Of a DNA stretch of 64,000 nucleotides, positions 1 through 21,600 are shown piece after piece. Location of the stretch: positions 374,501 to 438,500 of the forward strand of contig NC_084790.1 in assembly GCF_028858725.1 (NCBI RefSeq), read 5' to 3'. Source of the DNA: Colius striatus (lineage: Eukaryota; Chordata; Aves; Coliiformes; Coliidae). The notes below the pieces were generated by a model, which had not been told where the DNA came from, did not search any database, and worked only from the letters and a program-made list of their open reading frames with translations. Each line of letters begins with the position of its first letter. Within the stretch, counting starts at the first letter, position 1. The translations under genes were made by a program, and so were the position numbers.

Positions 1-40
1 TCACATCTTTCTTCCACTTATTGTCCCTTGTCTCGTGCAG

Positions 41-11516
<11,476 letters not shown>

Positions 11517-12940
11517 GGCAGCGCCAGCGGAGGCAGCGGGCCCGTCCGCACGAGGGCCAGGAGAGGTGATGATACGCTCATTCCTTTTAATTATTTGTGA
11601 AGTTTGAACTACAAATATTCCTATTTAAAGCTGTGTCTTGATGAGAAGTTGAGTTTGCTTTAAGGGCTCTTGGGTTCTACTTAAACTGTTAACGTGACAG
11701 GCAGCGTGAGAGAGTCATAAAACCAAGCCGGTGCACGTTAACTTAAGAAAGAATCAGACTAATTAACAGCCAAGGTATTATTTAACATCTGCAGGTGAAC
11801 CCTGGTGTACAACTCTTCCAGTAACTTTTTAGTTTTGCTTTAGGAAATAGGTTTTAAAATAATGATTCTTAAAGACCGTAGTGTTATGGGGTGTGCAGTC
11901 AGTATCAGAGACGATTGTGATGCGAAAGTGGTTTCCTTATCGAACTACAACCTGGAAACGGGGGGAAAATGCAAAGAAAACCCAACATTCATGTAAAATT
12001 AAATATTTAAAATACAAGTATTTATGAATTTGATATTTTAGAGTCTTAAGTTGGTGAAAGGAGATGCACCAGGTTCTACTAAATTACTGGTATGACCAAA
12101 TTGCTGTTGTGAAACCATGCAATTTAGTAAATGTGTTGAAATCGTTTGGGCATGCTCTTAGGAAAAAAGAACCTCTGTTTTAAAGTATTTAAGCGTAATC
12201 AAACTGTGACTGGCACACGGGGTTGTCCTCTAAAGCCGTGTGGCAACTGAAATGACGAGTGCTGTTTTTAATACCTAAACTTTGCCACTGCAGGAGGTAT
12301 TGCAGAGTTCTGCCATTGGAGATTTTGTTCAAGTTACTCTTTCGCTAGCTTGGTTTGAAACTTGGTTGTCATATTGTAAGACTTCTTAGCTCACCTCTGC
12401 ATTTCTGACAGCTCTTCACACTTGGTGTTTATCTGCATGTCTTAATCCATATGAGAAACAAGTAACTTATTCACTGGTAGGCAATGTTGGTATTAGGTGG
12501 CTCGGGAGACACGGGGTTTTAACACTTCCAGCATCGCGTGTATAATGTGGGGATTAAATTTATTCAGCTGTCCTTGCCTAGACACCCTGGTCTTTTAAAT
12601 GTCTGTGTTCTTCCTGCTTCTGGAAGTACACGGTGTGACCACACCACATAAATTGTCATTGGATGATGGGAGAGAGAAGCAGCATGAAAGTGCAGCAGAA
12701 AAGGGAGTGTTTGGATCACTGCAGTGGCCAAAGGTGCTGACAGAGGGGCTGGGGCACGAGGTGCAGCCCACACAGCGCTGAGCTGGGCTGAGCTTCACCT
12801 GGCAAGAGCTGATGTTACAAGTGACACTGTACTGACCTTAGGCTGTCTGGTAAGCAATAAATTAGCTTTGGTTCTGCCGCTGTCTCCATCGCCTCAGCTC
12901 CCGCGACTTGGTCCGGTAATGGGGATTGTCATTTTCAGTG
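11517..12940 (+). other. MEIOC 3' UTR / 3' flank
   Basis: No coding sequence seen. AT-rich sequence following the MEIOC stop codon, consistent with a 3' UTR of about 1.3 kb ending after an AATAAA at 12856-12861. The exact end cannot be fixed without transcripts. Confidence 0.45.
12856..12861 (+). terminator. Candidate MEIOC poly(A) signal AATAAA
   Basis: Canonical hexamer about 1.34 kb past the MEIOC stop and before the CR1 copy at 12985. It is the best plus-strand hexamer I found in the convergent interval; usage is inferred. Confidence 0.4.
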
Positions 12941-12984
12941 TGTTGTTGAAGTACGTTAAGAGGTATAAAGTGATGGTTGTTCTG

Positions 12985-13302
12985 CCTGGAGAAGGCTCCA
13001 GAGCGAGACCTTAAAGCAGCTTCGAGTGCCTAAAGGGGCCAACCTGAAAGCCAGAAGGGGACTTTGTACAAGGGCCTGTAGTGACAAGATAAAGAGTGAT
13101 GGCTCTAAACTGAAAGAGGGGAGACTTTGATGAGATGTGAAAAAGAAATTCTTCACTGGGACAGATTGTCCAGAGAGGTTGTGGCTGCCATGGGAGCATT
13201 CAAGGGCAGGTTTCTGGTGGAAGGTGTCCCTGCCCATGGCAGGGGGTTGGACTTGGATTAATGTCCTTTCCAACCCAAAACATCCTGTGATTCTGTGATG
13301 CT
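12985..13302 (+). repeat. CR1 LINE 3' fragment
   Basis: Plus-orientation CR1 of about 320 bp. Shows phrases typical of the CR1 3' UTR (GAAATTCTTCACTGGGACAG, GTCCAGAGAGGTTGTGG, GGGGGTTGGACTTGG, TCCTTTCCAACCC) and ends with TGTGATTCTGTGATG. Lies between the MEIOC and CCDC43 3' ends. Confidence 0.92.
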
Positions 13303-13544
13303 AAAATGTCTGTCTAGTGGGGAGAGATGACACAATGTCAGACAAATCCGAGGAAAATGGCACCAGCACAGTGAAGCCAAATTGGTTTATTTCCCCTGCA
13401 AATATCTTGTTAGTTACAGGCTCTGTATTGCTAGAGGAAGCTTGTGCTGTAATTGCAGTATCTCCACTAGAAACCTAGGAGCCTGGCTGGAGTATTCCTG
13501 CTCTATAGACTCCTTAATGTTGATGCCTGTGCTGTGCTCGTGAA

Positions 13545-13740
13545 TACAGAATCACAGAATCCCAGCCTGGTGGGGGTTGGAAGGGCCCTGCAGAGCTCCT
13601 CCAGCCCAACCCACTGCTAAAGCAGGTTCCCCTGGCTCAGGGGGCACAGGAACATGTCCAGGTGGGTTTGGAAACCTCCCAAGAAGGAGCCTCCACACCC
13701 TCCCTGGGCAGCCTGGGCCAGGGCTCCCTCACCTGAAGAG
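13545..13740 (-). repeat. CR1 LINE 3' fragment
   Basis: Minus-orientation CR1: starts with the complemented terminal repeat (CAGAATCACAGAATCCCAG), then GGTTGGAAGGGCCCTGCAGAG and GGAGCCTCCACACCC. About 195 bp. A closely similar subtype lies at 20490-20665 in CCDC43 intron 1. Confidence 0.92.
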
Positions 13741-14368
13741 GCAAATGAACCAATAGCAAAAGTGTCTGCTGCTGGGTTAGGACACCCCTGCGGGCCGGGG
13801 CAGCTCCAGCCCTTGGCTGGTGTTCCACGGGAAAGTGGAGGGAGTGGGGAAGTTCAGGTGGCAGAGCTCTTGGTGCCCATCTTAGGAACAAGACTACTGC
13901 CAGCAAGGGAGAGTGGCTGTTGCTGCCAGAGCAGCTGAGGGGAAGCATTAGATCACCCTGACAGCCAGCAGCTTCCTCCAGCCCATGTGGGGCCAGGGCT
14001 GCTTCGAGCACAGGGGCTGACCTACAGCTCAGTCCCCAGGGGCTGGGCACAGTGGTGAGGTTTGAGGAGTCCCTGTGCAGTGGGGCTGTGACACCACTCT
14101 CCCTCAGCTCCCCGCTGTCCTGCTGCAGTCCTTCACGCTGGCAGCTGCATGGACACCCCTGAAACACGATGCTACAGCCCCCAGGCTGGGCCAGGACAAG
14201 CACAGATTGTCTGCTGCCCTGCAAAGCCCCAGCACTGCAGCCTCAGGAAACAAAGCGCGAACAAACAAGAACCAGCCCCATGGCAGCAAGGAGTCAGCCC
14301 TCAGAATCATGGCTGCTGGGAAAGGTGGGAGAGGAGCCCCCGCAACCAACAGCAGTGACTTCCACTCA

Positions 14369-14369
14369 C

Positions 14370-14405
<36 letters not shown>

Positions 14406-14406
14406 A
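14369..14406. repeat. (GA)n microsatellite
   Basis: About 12 uninterrupted AG dinucleotides followed by GGGAGAGGGAGAGGG. If the CCDC43 3' UTR runs to 13386 this is a CU-rich tract in that UTR. Confidence 0.9.
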
Positions 14407-15618
14407 GGGGGGAACCCAGTTTCTTGGCCAACTAGTTTTAATTGTTCAAGTCCAAAGATAAGCAGCTAGATACTCACAATTGCAGCAGCTAAACAGGAGG
14501 CATGACCCTTCGGTCTGAGGGGTGCTGAAGCCGGCACTGGGGCCCGAGGGCCACCCACTGCCCAGAGCACACAGCAGCCAGAGCAGCTCCTCCTGCATGC
14601 TCAGCTGACAAATGAGTGCTCTCCTCACCAGAGGCAGGTGACAGTGTCAGGAAAAAGGCTGGAAGCAGCAGGTAACAAGACTTTCGGGCGCAAGAGAAGC
14701 ATTTGGCCTTCACAGGTGGCTCCAGATTGCAGCTGTACCTGACCAAAGCAACTGGCTTGTGCTCCCAGCCTGCGCAGCGCTGCACCCACCTTCAGGCATT
14801 TGCCCTGGCCACCGCTGTAGCAGTAAGTGGACATTCAGCCCTAGCCCTGGGGGCACCACTCTCCAGCCACTGGCAACAAGCCTTAAAAGCAGTGCCAGGA
14901 CTCCGTGGCTGCTGCACAGACCAGCATGGCCGCTGCTTCACCAAGAGCCTGCGAGTGCTGCAGTCTCGTAGCTGCAACTCATCTATATTTCATTAGGTTT
15001 CCTTTCTCCTGCTGCAGAGCAGCAGTTGCCTTCACTGAGGTCAGCTCCAAACCCCGCACTCAGCCAGAACAAAGATGCAGCGTTGTTGTTGGCAGCATAA
15101 AGATAAGGAGTTGCAAACACATTTTTGAAGGCAGGTGTAAATAAATTCACATTTGCCCTGCAGCAGCATGTCCTTAATGACACATCAGCGAGGGGCTGCA
15201 CTCGGCTCTCAAACCCTTACCATGCTCTTGCTGCAGACCCAGGGCAGCAGGAGGGCTCAGCCAGTGGGGAAGTCCTCTCCTGTCCCCTGCAGCTCAGTTT
15301 TGCTTTGCTGCAGGTGGTCAGAAGTAAAACAATTGATCGTTTTTCATACACGGACATCATCACATCACCATTCTTTGGCACAGACATTGGCCACAACAAC
15401 CGACGGGGACATCTGACACCACAGGCACATGGCACACTCCCAGCTCAACAGCTGCTTGGAATTTCATTTCTGCTATGGAAAAGAGAAATAAAAAAAAAAG
15501 AAAGAAAGGCTTCTGCAGAACCACTCGCCAGCACGTGCCCAGAGCTGCTGCCGCGCTTCAACACACACCACATTCGCAATCCCCTGTATCCCTTCAAAGT
15601 CCAACCGGGAAACTCCAG

Positions 15619-18600
15619 CTATCGCTTCCGCTCGCCTTTCTGTGTCCTTTTCTTCTCCTTCTCCTTCCGCTCCTGCTTGGCCAGCTTATCCTTCTCTCGC
15701 TGGAGTTTATCTTGCTCTTTCTTCTTCTGGCACTCGTCGCGCAGCAGCTCGCGCTCCAGCCGGCGGGCGTTGAGCACGTCCTCCACGTTGGTGTTGCGGA
15801 AGAGCGCTGCGGCACGTTAAGGACAGACAACGCTGGCGTGCGGCGCTGGGAGCACAGCGGTGGGCTGTTCTACCTCCCTGCTCCTGCTGCTTCACCAGGC
15901 GGGTGGGGAACGTGGGAATGAGGAATGAAGGAAGAAAAAGCAAATCTCTGCTTGTTTTTGCAAAGAGAAAAGTCACGTGTGGTAAATGCACGTGCCCTGG
16001 GAAGGGACTGCTTCCCAGAAAATCCAGGTTGTCTGCAGCTGCTTAAGCTTCATGTGTAAAAACATTTGTCAAACCTCCACAAGCTTAAAATAGCCCTTTG
16101 GGTCCAGTCCCCTGCAGTGATTCACCACAGCTGTGGTGTCTGTACAGACGTGCACACGTACGTATCTGCACACACAGTGGCTGCAGCCTGCACCGGGGGT
16201 GGGGGAGCAGACCACTGGCAGTCTGAGGGAACGGTCCTGATTTTGGTTGAGGCAATTTTCTTCCTAGTAGCTGCTACAGGGCTGTATTTTGGGTTTACAC
16301 TGAAGAGAATGTTGTGGTTATTGCTGAGCAGGTCCAGGAAGCTGGGAGGGAGCATGGCCAGGAGAGCTGGCCCCAGCTAGCACCAGGGCTATTCCATACC
16401 CCAGGAGCCGTCCCCAGTGCAGAAACTGGAGGGGTGGCCAGGAGGTGAGAGTGCTGCTTGGGCATTGCTCAGCACTTGGGGAGCAACTGCATTGGGCAGC
16501 ACTTGGCTTTTGCTTGGGCTTTGTTTCCCTTAATTACTACTGTTATTCTTCTTACTGTTGTTATGTTCTGGTTTAGTTCTGATGTGCTCCTGTGCTCTCA
16601 CACCCTCCCTCCCACAGCGAGGAGTGGTAAATGCCTTGGGAAGAGCTGCAGGAGTGAGCAGGTATCTCCCCTGCTGCCTCTCCCTCCCAACCATCAACAG
16701 TGCAGGGAACAAGAATCATTTAGGTTTTGTTTTTTAATTGTATGATAAAGCCTGCCTCAATCTTAAACCCAAGCTCAAAGAGCAACTCAAACTGTTGTGA
16801 CAAGAAAAACATGGGGGCTACTTGGTCGTTGCTCACCGTTACAGCTCAGCTGCACCACGGCCCGAGGAGTTCACCCTGGGTTTGTTTCTGTTGCACTTTG
16901 AATAATTCCTGATGTGATTTACCTCTCTGGACAACAGCTAACATTAAGATGATGTCCTGGGAGAATTATCCTTATTAACAAGTGTGTTCTGTGAAGCTTC
17001 AGAGAAGGTGGAAGGGAGAAGGAAGAAACAGAGAAGAGCGACAGGACCCGTTTCAGCCACACACACAGGGAGGGAGCAGATGGACCCTGCCGTGCATTAC
17101 AAGTGAGATCAGGCTCCATGAACAGAAACATCAATCACTAAACTGAAAAGGTGGCCCCAAAGAAAGTATCAACACAGATAAGGAGGGATGGGAAACTCAC
17201 CGTGGAAGCTCCTGCCTTGCACAGAGGCACCCAGAACACAAAGGATACATTTTTCCGATGCGATGTTTACTGCTGCTGCACTCGATCCGCCCTGTTCATC
17301 CTCGCCAGTGAGAGCATTAAGGAAATCTGGACATCAGTAATGAACTTGTGCCTCTCCATAGTCACACTGAACTCTAAACATGTTAAAGAACAATTTTATC
17401 AAGCCACGATGAAGAAGATAAAACGTCCTGCAGCCAATCAAGGACCAGGCGAGCAGCACAGCCCCCTTCAGCCCACCCCTGCCCCTCGAGGCTGGCCTCC
17501 GTTCTCTCCTGCTCAGCCTTGCCCTTCAAGCAAGAGCTGCTGCTTCAGCACTACGAAGAGGTAACTTTTAAACTCTCCACTCTACACACACTCTCTAAAG
17601 AAGATCTTTTTGATGGGTTTCTCAGCAGAAAGCAAGAGAGAAATCCAACAGAGGAGGTGCTGTGCAGGCGCTACTGGGAGGTGACTGACCCCCAGCCAGA
17701 AGCAGAACAGCCACTCCACACCAGGAGCTTCCGCACTTCGCTCCGTAGAACTTGTTTTATTCTGGAGAAGGAAGATCGAGAAGTTTCTCCAATTCTCCCC
17801 CACCAGATACTGCAGAAGTGGAAAGGCATTTTGGGAGGCTTTAGGAAACACTGTCCTTCAGAGCACTGAGTCTCGACTGAGCTGGGAAAAGGATATTCTT
17901 CCTCGTCCGTCACGTTGGCATACTGGGCCAGGAGGGCAGCTTTCCTTTGCTTCTCTTCCTGGGAGACTTCCTTTGGCTTCACCACGATCCTGGCCTGCTT
18001 CTCCATCATGCTGGCAATGGCTTGGATCTCATCTGGCAGGAGAGGAGTCAGAGCATCAGCCCAGCCCCAGCCAGCAGCAGCCACACACTGTGGCCCTGAG
18101 AGGCACAGCAGGATACAGCTGTGCTGGGGACAGGCACACTGAGCAGAAGGAAGAAGCCTCACCCCCAAAATATCCCCCTCCTCCCCCAAACCCTCTCACA
18201 AGGGCACTAGAGGTGCTGCTGAGGAATTTCCCCGTGCTGTGCACAGCCACAACCAGACACTATTTTTCCCGGAGGAAGCTTCACAGTGAAACTCTGAAAT
18301 CAGCAGGGCTCTTGCTAATGAAAATCCTCTTCTGGTTAAGAGAGGCCAAGTTCACTTCACCACACACTTACAACCACTGTAAACAGAAGTTCTGAAAACC
18401 CAAAGTGGCTGATCCATTTAAGACTTTCTCTTCTACCAAGGGAAGCCAACAGCTGATGTGCCCTTTCACACGGACATTCTGCTGCCTGTTTCTTAAAATG
18501 GTATTTGGGGGTTGTCACTTTTTTTTGCTGCTTTATTAATAACTTCTCCTCAGGATTCTGTTATTCTTAGCTATCGACTTCACTGGGGATTTATCCTTTT

Positions 18601-21095
18601 GTGGAACCACAGTGACATAAGCCTCGTGTTTCTCACAGCCTGGCCATAAGGACAGCCTACTGCTTCTTTCTGTGACAAGAAAGAAAAACCCCTGCAGGTA
18701 GCAACAGGATGAGCAAGAGGGGTCTGGCAGCAGCTCCAGCAGTTCCAGTTGCTTGTCCACAAAAGAGAGATTTCTTATCTTTAATGCACAAACAGCAGAA
18801 CCATTCCCTGTCCCCAGGCAGAGGCACAGGCAGGGCAAAGACAGTGGGTCTGGGGGAAGCCACTGAGCTGCCGCGTGGCTCAGCCACCTCATCTGTAAAG
18901 AAGAGGTGAGTGATGTTAGTGAAGCGTGAATTTAGACAAGCAAAGTGCTCCATCAACACAGGCCTGGCTGGGACAGCTGCTTCTCAAATGGCATCACTCT
19001 GACAATATTCTGTTTGCAACCAGAACCAACAACAAAGACAAAGGCAAAGCAAACAACGAGCAGGATGTGGCCAAAAGGGATGTTACATCATCACAGGCTA
19101 CAGTGGAGCCCATGCAGGGGGAAGATTATGAACTGATCTGTGCAGGATGCTTAAAGCAGCAGAATCTTCCCGTTGTACCCTGGAGCTCTGCTCAGTGAGC
19201 AGAACCAGACTCCCTGACAAGCAAGGGCAAGACAGAGGCCTTGGCTCCCGAGTGGATGAGGAATGGACTGGGAGAGGGTGCAGAGATGCACAGCTGGGAA
19301 AGAGCAACATTAGTGCAGCAGCAGCAGCCTCACAGAGCTCCCCTCCCACAAGCATTCCTGAGGGAAAAAAGGCCAGTTGTAAGAGAGGAACTTGACAGAG
19401 GAAGATAAGGGCAGGCAGCAGGAGGGACAGCACGGCTCTCACAGCTGCAGCTGTGCTTGCTCAAAAGCATCTGCTTTACCAACCGGGAGCAACTGGAGCA
19501 GCATCTGCCACCAGAGTGCTGGCTGCCCTCACTGCGTCCCCAGCCCTCAGATCTGCCTGCTTTGTGAAAGGAAACTGAGAAAGCTCTCCACAAAAGCCCA
19601 GCAGCGCCCCTCCCCTGCAGGAGGGTGACCTGGGGACAGCCAGGTGTGAAACTGCTCATCCTCAATTCACACATCAGGATAAAACAGCAAACAAGCAGCA
19701 GCGAGGAGCACATCAGCTCTGCAGACACCAGCAGAGTCCTGGCAGGACAAGCCCACTGTGGGCTCAGCGAGGCCCTGCAGGCTCCTGCCCCGAGGACAGC
19801 ACACCCAGCAGCAGCACTACCTGCTTTCTTCTCTTTGGCATCGACAATCTGTGACTCAGACCACTTCTCCACCACTTCCCTGCACACATCGCTTAAGAGA
19901 TCTTCTTCCTAGTAAGGGAAAAGACACTTCTGAGCCTTGGAACAAAGCTGGTCTGCTTTTAAACAGACGGGGAGAGATTGACATGATGATTACTGAGGGG
20001 GAGTTACATGCTGGAGTTATCTGTGATAGCCAAAAGCTGATAATAGCAGCCAGGTCCCTTTGTGTTTTCTGCTCTTATGTGGGGATCTGGGCAGGAAACC
20101 AGCGATAACCATTGAGCAGACTTGTTCAACAGCAGCACACACTCACCAGTAACATTTTGCACTCCAAAACACCCCTTTATCCAACAGCCTGAGTCACAGA
20201 AACCCCACAGCCCCCAGAGGCAAGGACTGAGGAAATTCTTTGCTGAGCTCTCGGAGCAGCCTCCCAGTAGCAGGGGAGGCCGGGGTAGCACTGCCCACCC
20301 CTGCAGCTCAGCCGGATCCAAGGGCCCGGTTCCCGGCAGAGACAGCGTGCTGTGAGGAGCAGGAGGAGCACGGACCATCTAACACAGCTGTGGGTGAGCC
20401 ACTCTAAAGCATTTGGCCTTAAAAATCAGCCCTTAAGCCACCCTTGGGTGCTGCTGGGGAGTGCCCGAGTCACGGGCGCAGCCCCGTGTCCCACGGAACC
20501 CCACAGTGCTGGGGGCTGGCGGGGCCCTGCAGAGCTCCTGCAGCCCCAGCCCCTGCTCAACCAGGTTCCCCTGGCTCAGGGGGCACAGGAACGTGTCCAG
20601 GCGGGTTTGGAAAGGAGCCTCCACACCCTCCCTGTGCAGCCTGAGCCAGGGCTCGGTGCCCCAGCAGCAGCGGCTCTTTCCCCCCAGACCCGAGCCACGT
20701 TGCCAGGGGCTCTACGGGAACCCCCCCAGGAAACCCCCGGCGCCGGCAGGGCCCAGGACGGCCCCAGAGGCGCCGCGGAGGCCCGGGGAAGGCGGTTACC
20801 CCCCGCGGGCCTCCAGCGCTGCCCGGGTGTCCCCGCGGCCGCCCCACGCGGAGCCGCGCCCGGCGGGGAGCTGGCGGCAGGGCCCGGGCGGCCGCGCCCC
20901 GCAGCCGGTGCTCACCAGGCACGCGGCCAGCACGCCGCGCAGGGCCTCCAGCCGCTCCTCCTCGCTCTCCTCCTCCCGCAGCAGCCCCTCGATGTAGGCT
21001 CCGTAGACGGCGCGGTCGAGGCCCAGCGCCTCGAGCCTGGCCGCCAGCCAGCCCGGGAACGCGCCCGCCGCCGCCTCCCCGCCGGGCGCCGCCAT
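15619..21095 (-). CDS. CCDC43: CCDC43, coiled-coil domain-containing protein 43
   Basis: Five exons on the minus strand: 20916-21095, 19821-19908, 17897-18032, 17249-17307, 15619-15806, together 651 nt = 216 residues, close to the human length as I recall it (224). ATG at 21093-21095 sits in a good context (CAGGATGG). The N-terminal half has a compact helical region ([37 protein letters not shown]), the middle has [19 protein letters not shown], and the C-terminus is a strongly basic coiled coil ([17 protein letters not shown], then Lys/Arg/Glu repeats ending KGERKR). The molecular role is poorly known. The 59-nt exon at 17249-17307 (reads [20 protein letters not shown] across its edges) is bounded by two U12-type introns. 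It shares a CpG-rich head-to-head promoter with DBF4B. Confidence 0.95.
15807..17248 (-). other. CCDC43 intron 4, U12-type GT-AG intron
   Basis: Minus strand: 5' splice site GTATCCTTTG (U12 consensus) after the exon base T at 17249; 3' end CCGCAG before 15806; branch-point match TCCTTAAC at 15816-15823, its A 11 nt from the exon. There is no polypyrimidine tract between branch site and AG, as expected for U12 introns. Phase-1 split codon TCG (Ser). Length 1442 bp. Confidence 0.87.
17308..17896 (-). other. CCDC43 intron 3, U12-type AT-AC intron
   Basis: On the minus strand the exon ends GAGGAAGA and the intron opens ATATCCTTTT, the U12 AT-AC 5' splice consensus. It closes CTCTCAC before the exon base T at 17307. 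A branch-point match TTCCTTAAT is at 17316-17324, its A 10 nt from the exon. No GT donor gives a sensible reading frame here, whereas the AT-AC junction yields Asp across a phase-2 split and joins to the next exon in frame. Length 589 bp. Confidence 0.85.
20490..20665 (-). repeat. CR1 LINE 3' fragment in CCDC43 intron 1
   Basis: Minus-orientation CR1 (GGCGGGGCCCTGCAGAGCTC, GGGGGCACAGGAACGTGTCC, GGAGCCTCCACACCC), same subtype as the copy at 13545. The terminal octamer repeats are lost. It is in the sense orientation for CCDC43. Confidence 0.88.
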
Positions 21096-21600
21096 CCTGC
21101 CGCGCTGCGCCCGCCCCGGCGCCCGCGGGGGGAGCGACGGCGGCTGCGGGGGACAAACTTGTGACAGACGGGGCCAACGCGCGCCGAGCGCGGCCCCGCA
21201 GAGGCCCGGCGGCGCCGGCCGGGGCTGCCCGTCGGTACCGGGGCTGCCCGTCGGTACCGGGGCTGCCCGTGCCCCGCCGTCCGCCAGGAGCGGCCGCGAT
21301 CGCGGGAGCGGCGTGTCCGTGCGCGGCCGCCGTAGCGCCGGCGGTAGGGACGGGGCGGGGCGGGCGTTTAAACGGCGGCGGCGCCGGGCCGGGTCCCGGG
21401 CTCGGTCCCGCTCGGTGCCATGGCGGGTCCCGCCGCCCGGCCCCTCCGCGGCAAGTCCTTCTACCTCGACGTGCCGAGCGGCCCGAGCGCCCGGCAGCTG
21501 GCGGCGGTCATCGGCCGCCTGGGCGGGGTGAGCGGCCGCGGCGGCTCCCGGTGGCTCCCTCAGTTCCTCGGTTGCGTCCCGGGGGGTCTCTCGGGGCAGG
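20700..21600. promoter_or_regulatory. CpG-rich divergent promoter of CCDC43 and DBF4B
   Basis: GC- and CpG-dense block covering both first exons. The two ATGs (21095 minus, 21420 plus) are 324 bp apart, so both genes must start from one shared region. Seen inside it: tandem GC boxes at about 21351-21364, a CGTTTAAACG palindrome at 21365-21374, a roughly 20-bp sequence (GGGGCTGCCCGTCGGTACC) repeated about 2.5 times near 21220-21270, and an E2F-like GCGCGC run near 21178. TTTAAA can act as a cell-cycle CHR-like element; that reading is inference, though fitting for DBF4B. Confidence 0.75.

Larger units (their letters stand above)
13386..15618 (-). other. Presumed CCDC43 3' UTR
   Basis: No coding sequence seen. 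On the minus strand after the CCDC43 stop there is an ATTAAA near 14435-14440 and an AATAAA at 13386-13391; either could end the transcript. The interval includes one CR1 copy and the GA repeat. The extent is inferred. Confidence 0.35.

Noticed and set aside
13637-14224. 195-residue minus-strand frame
   Set aside because: Partly a CR1 fragment, rest low-complexity; opposite orientation features explain it.
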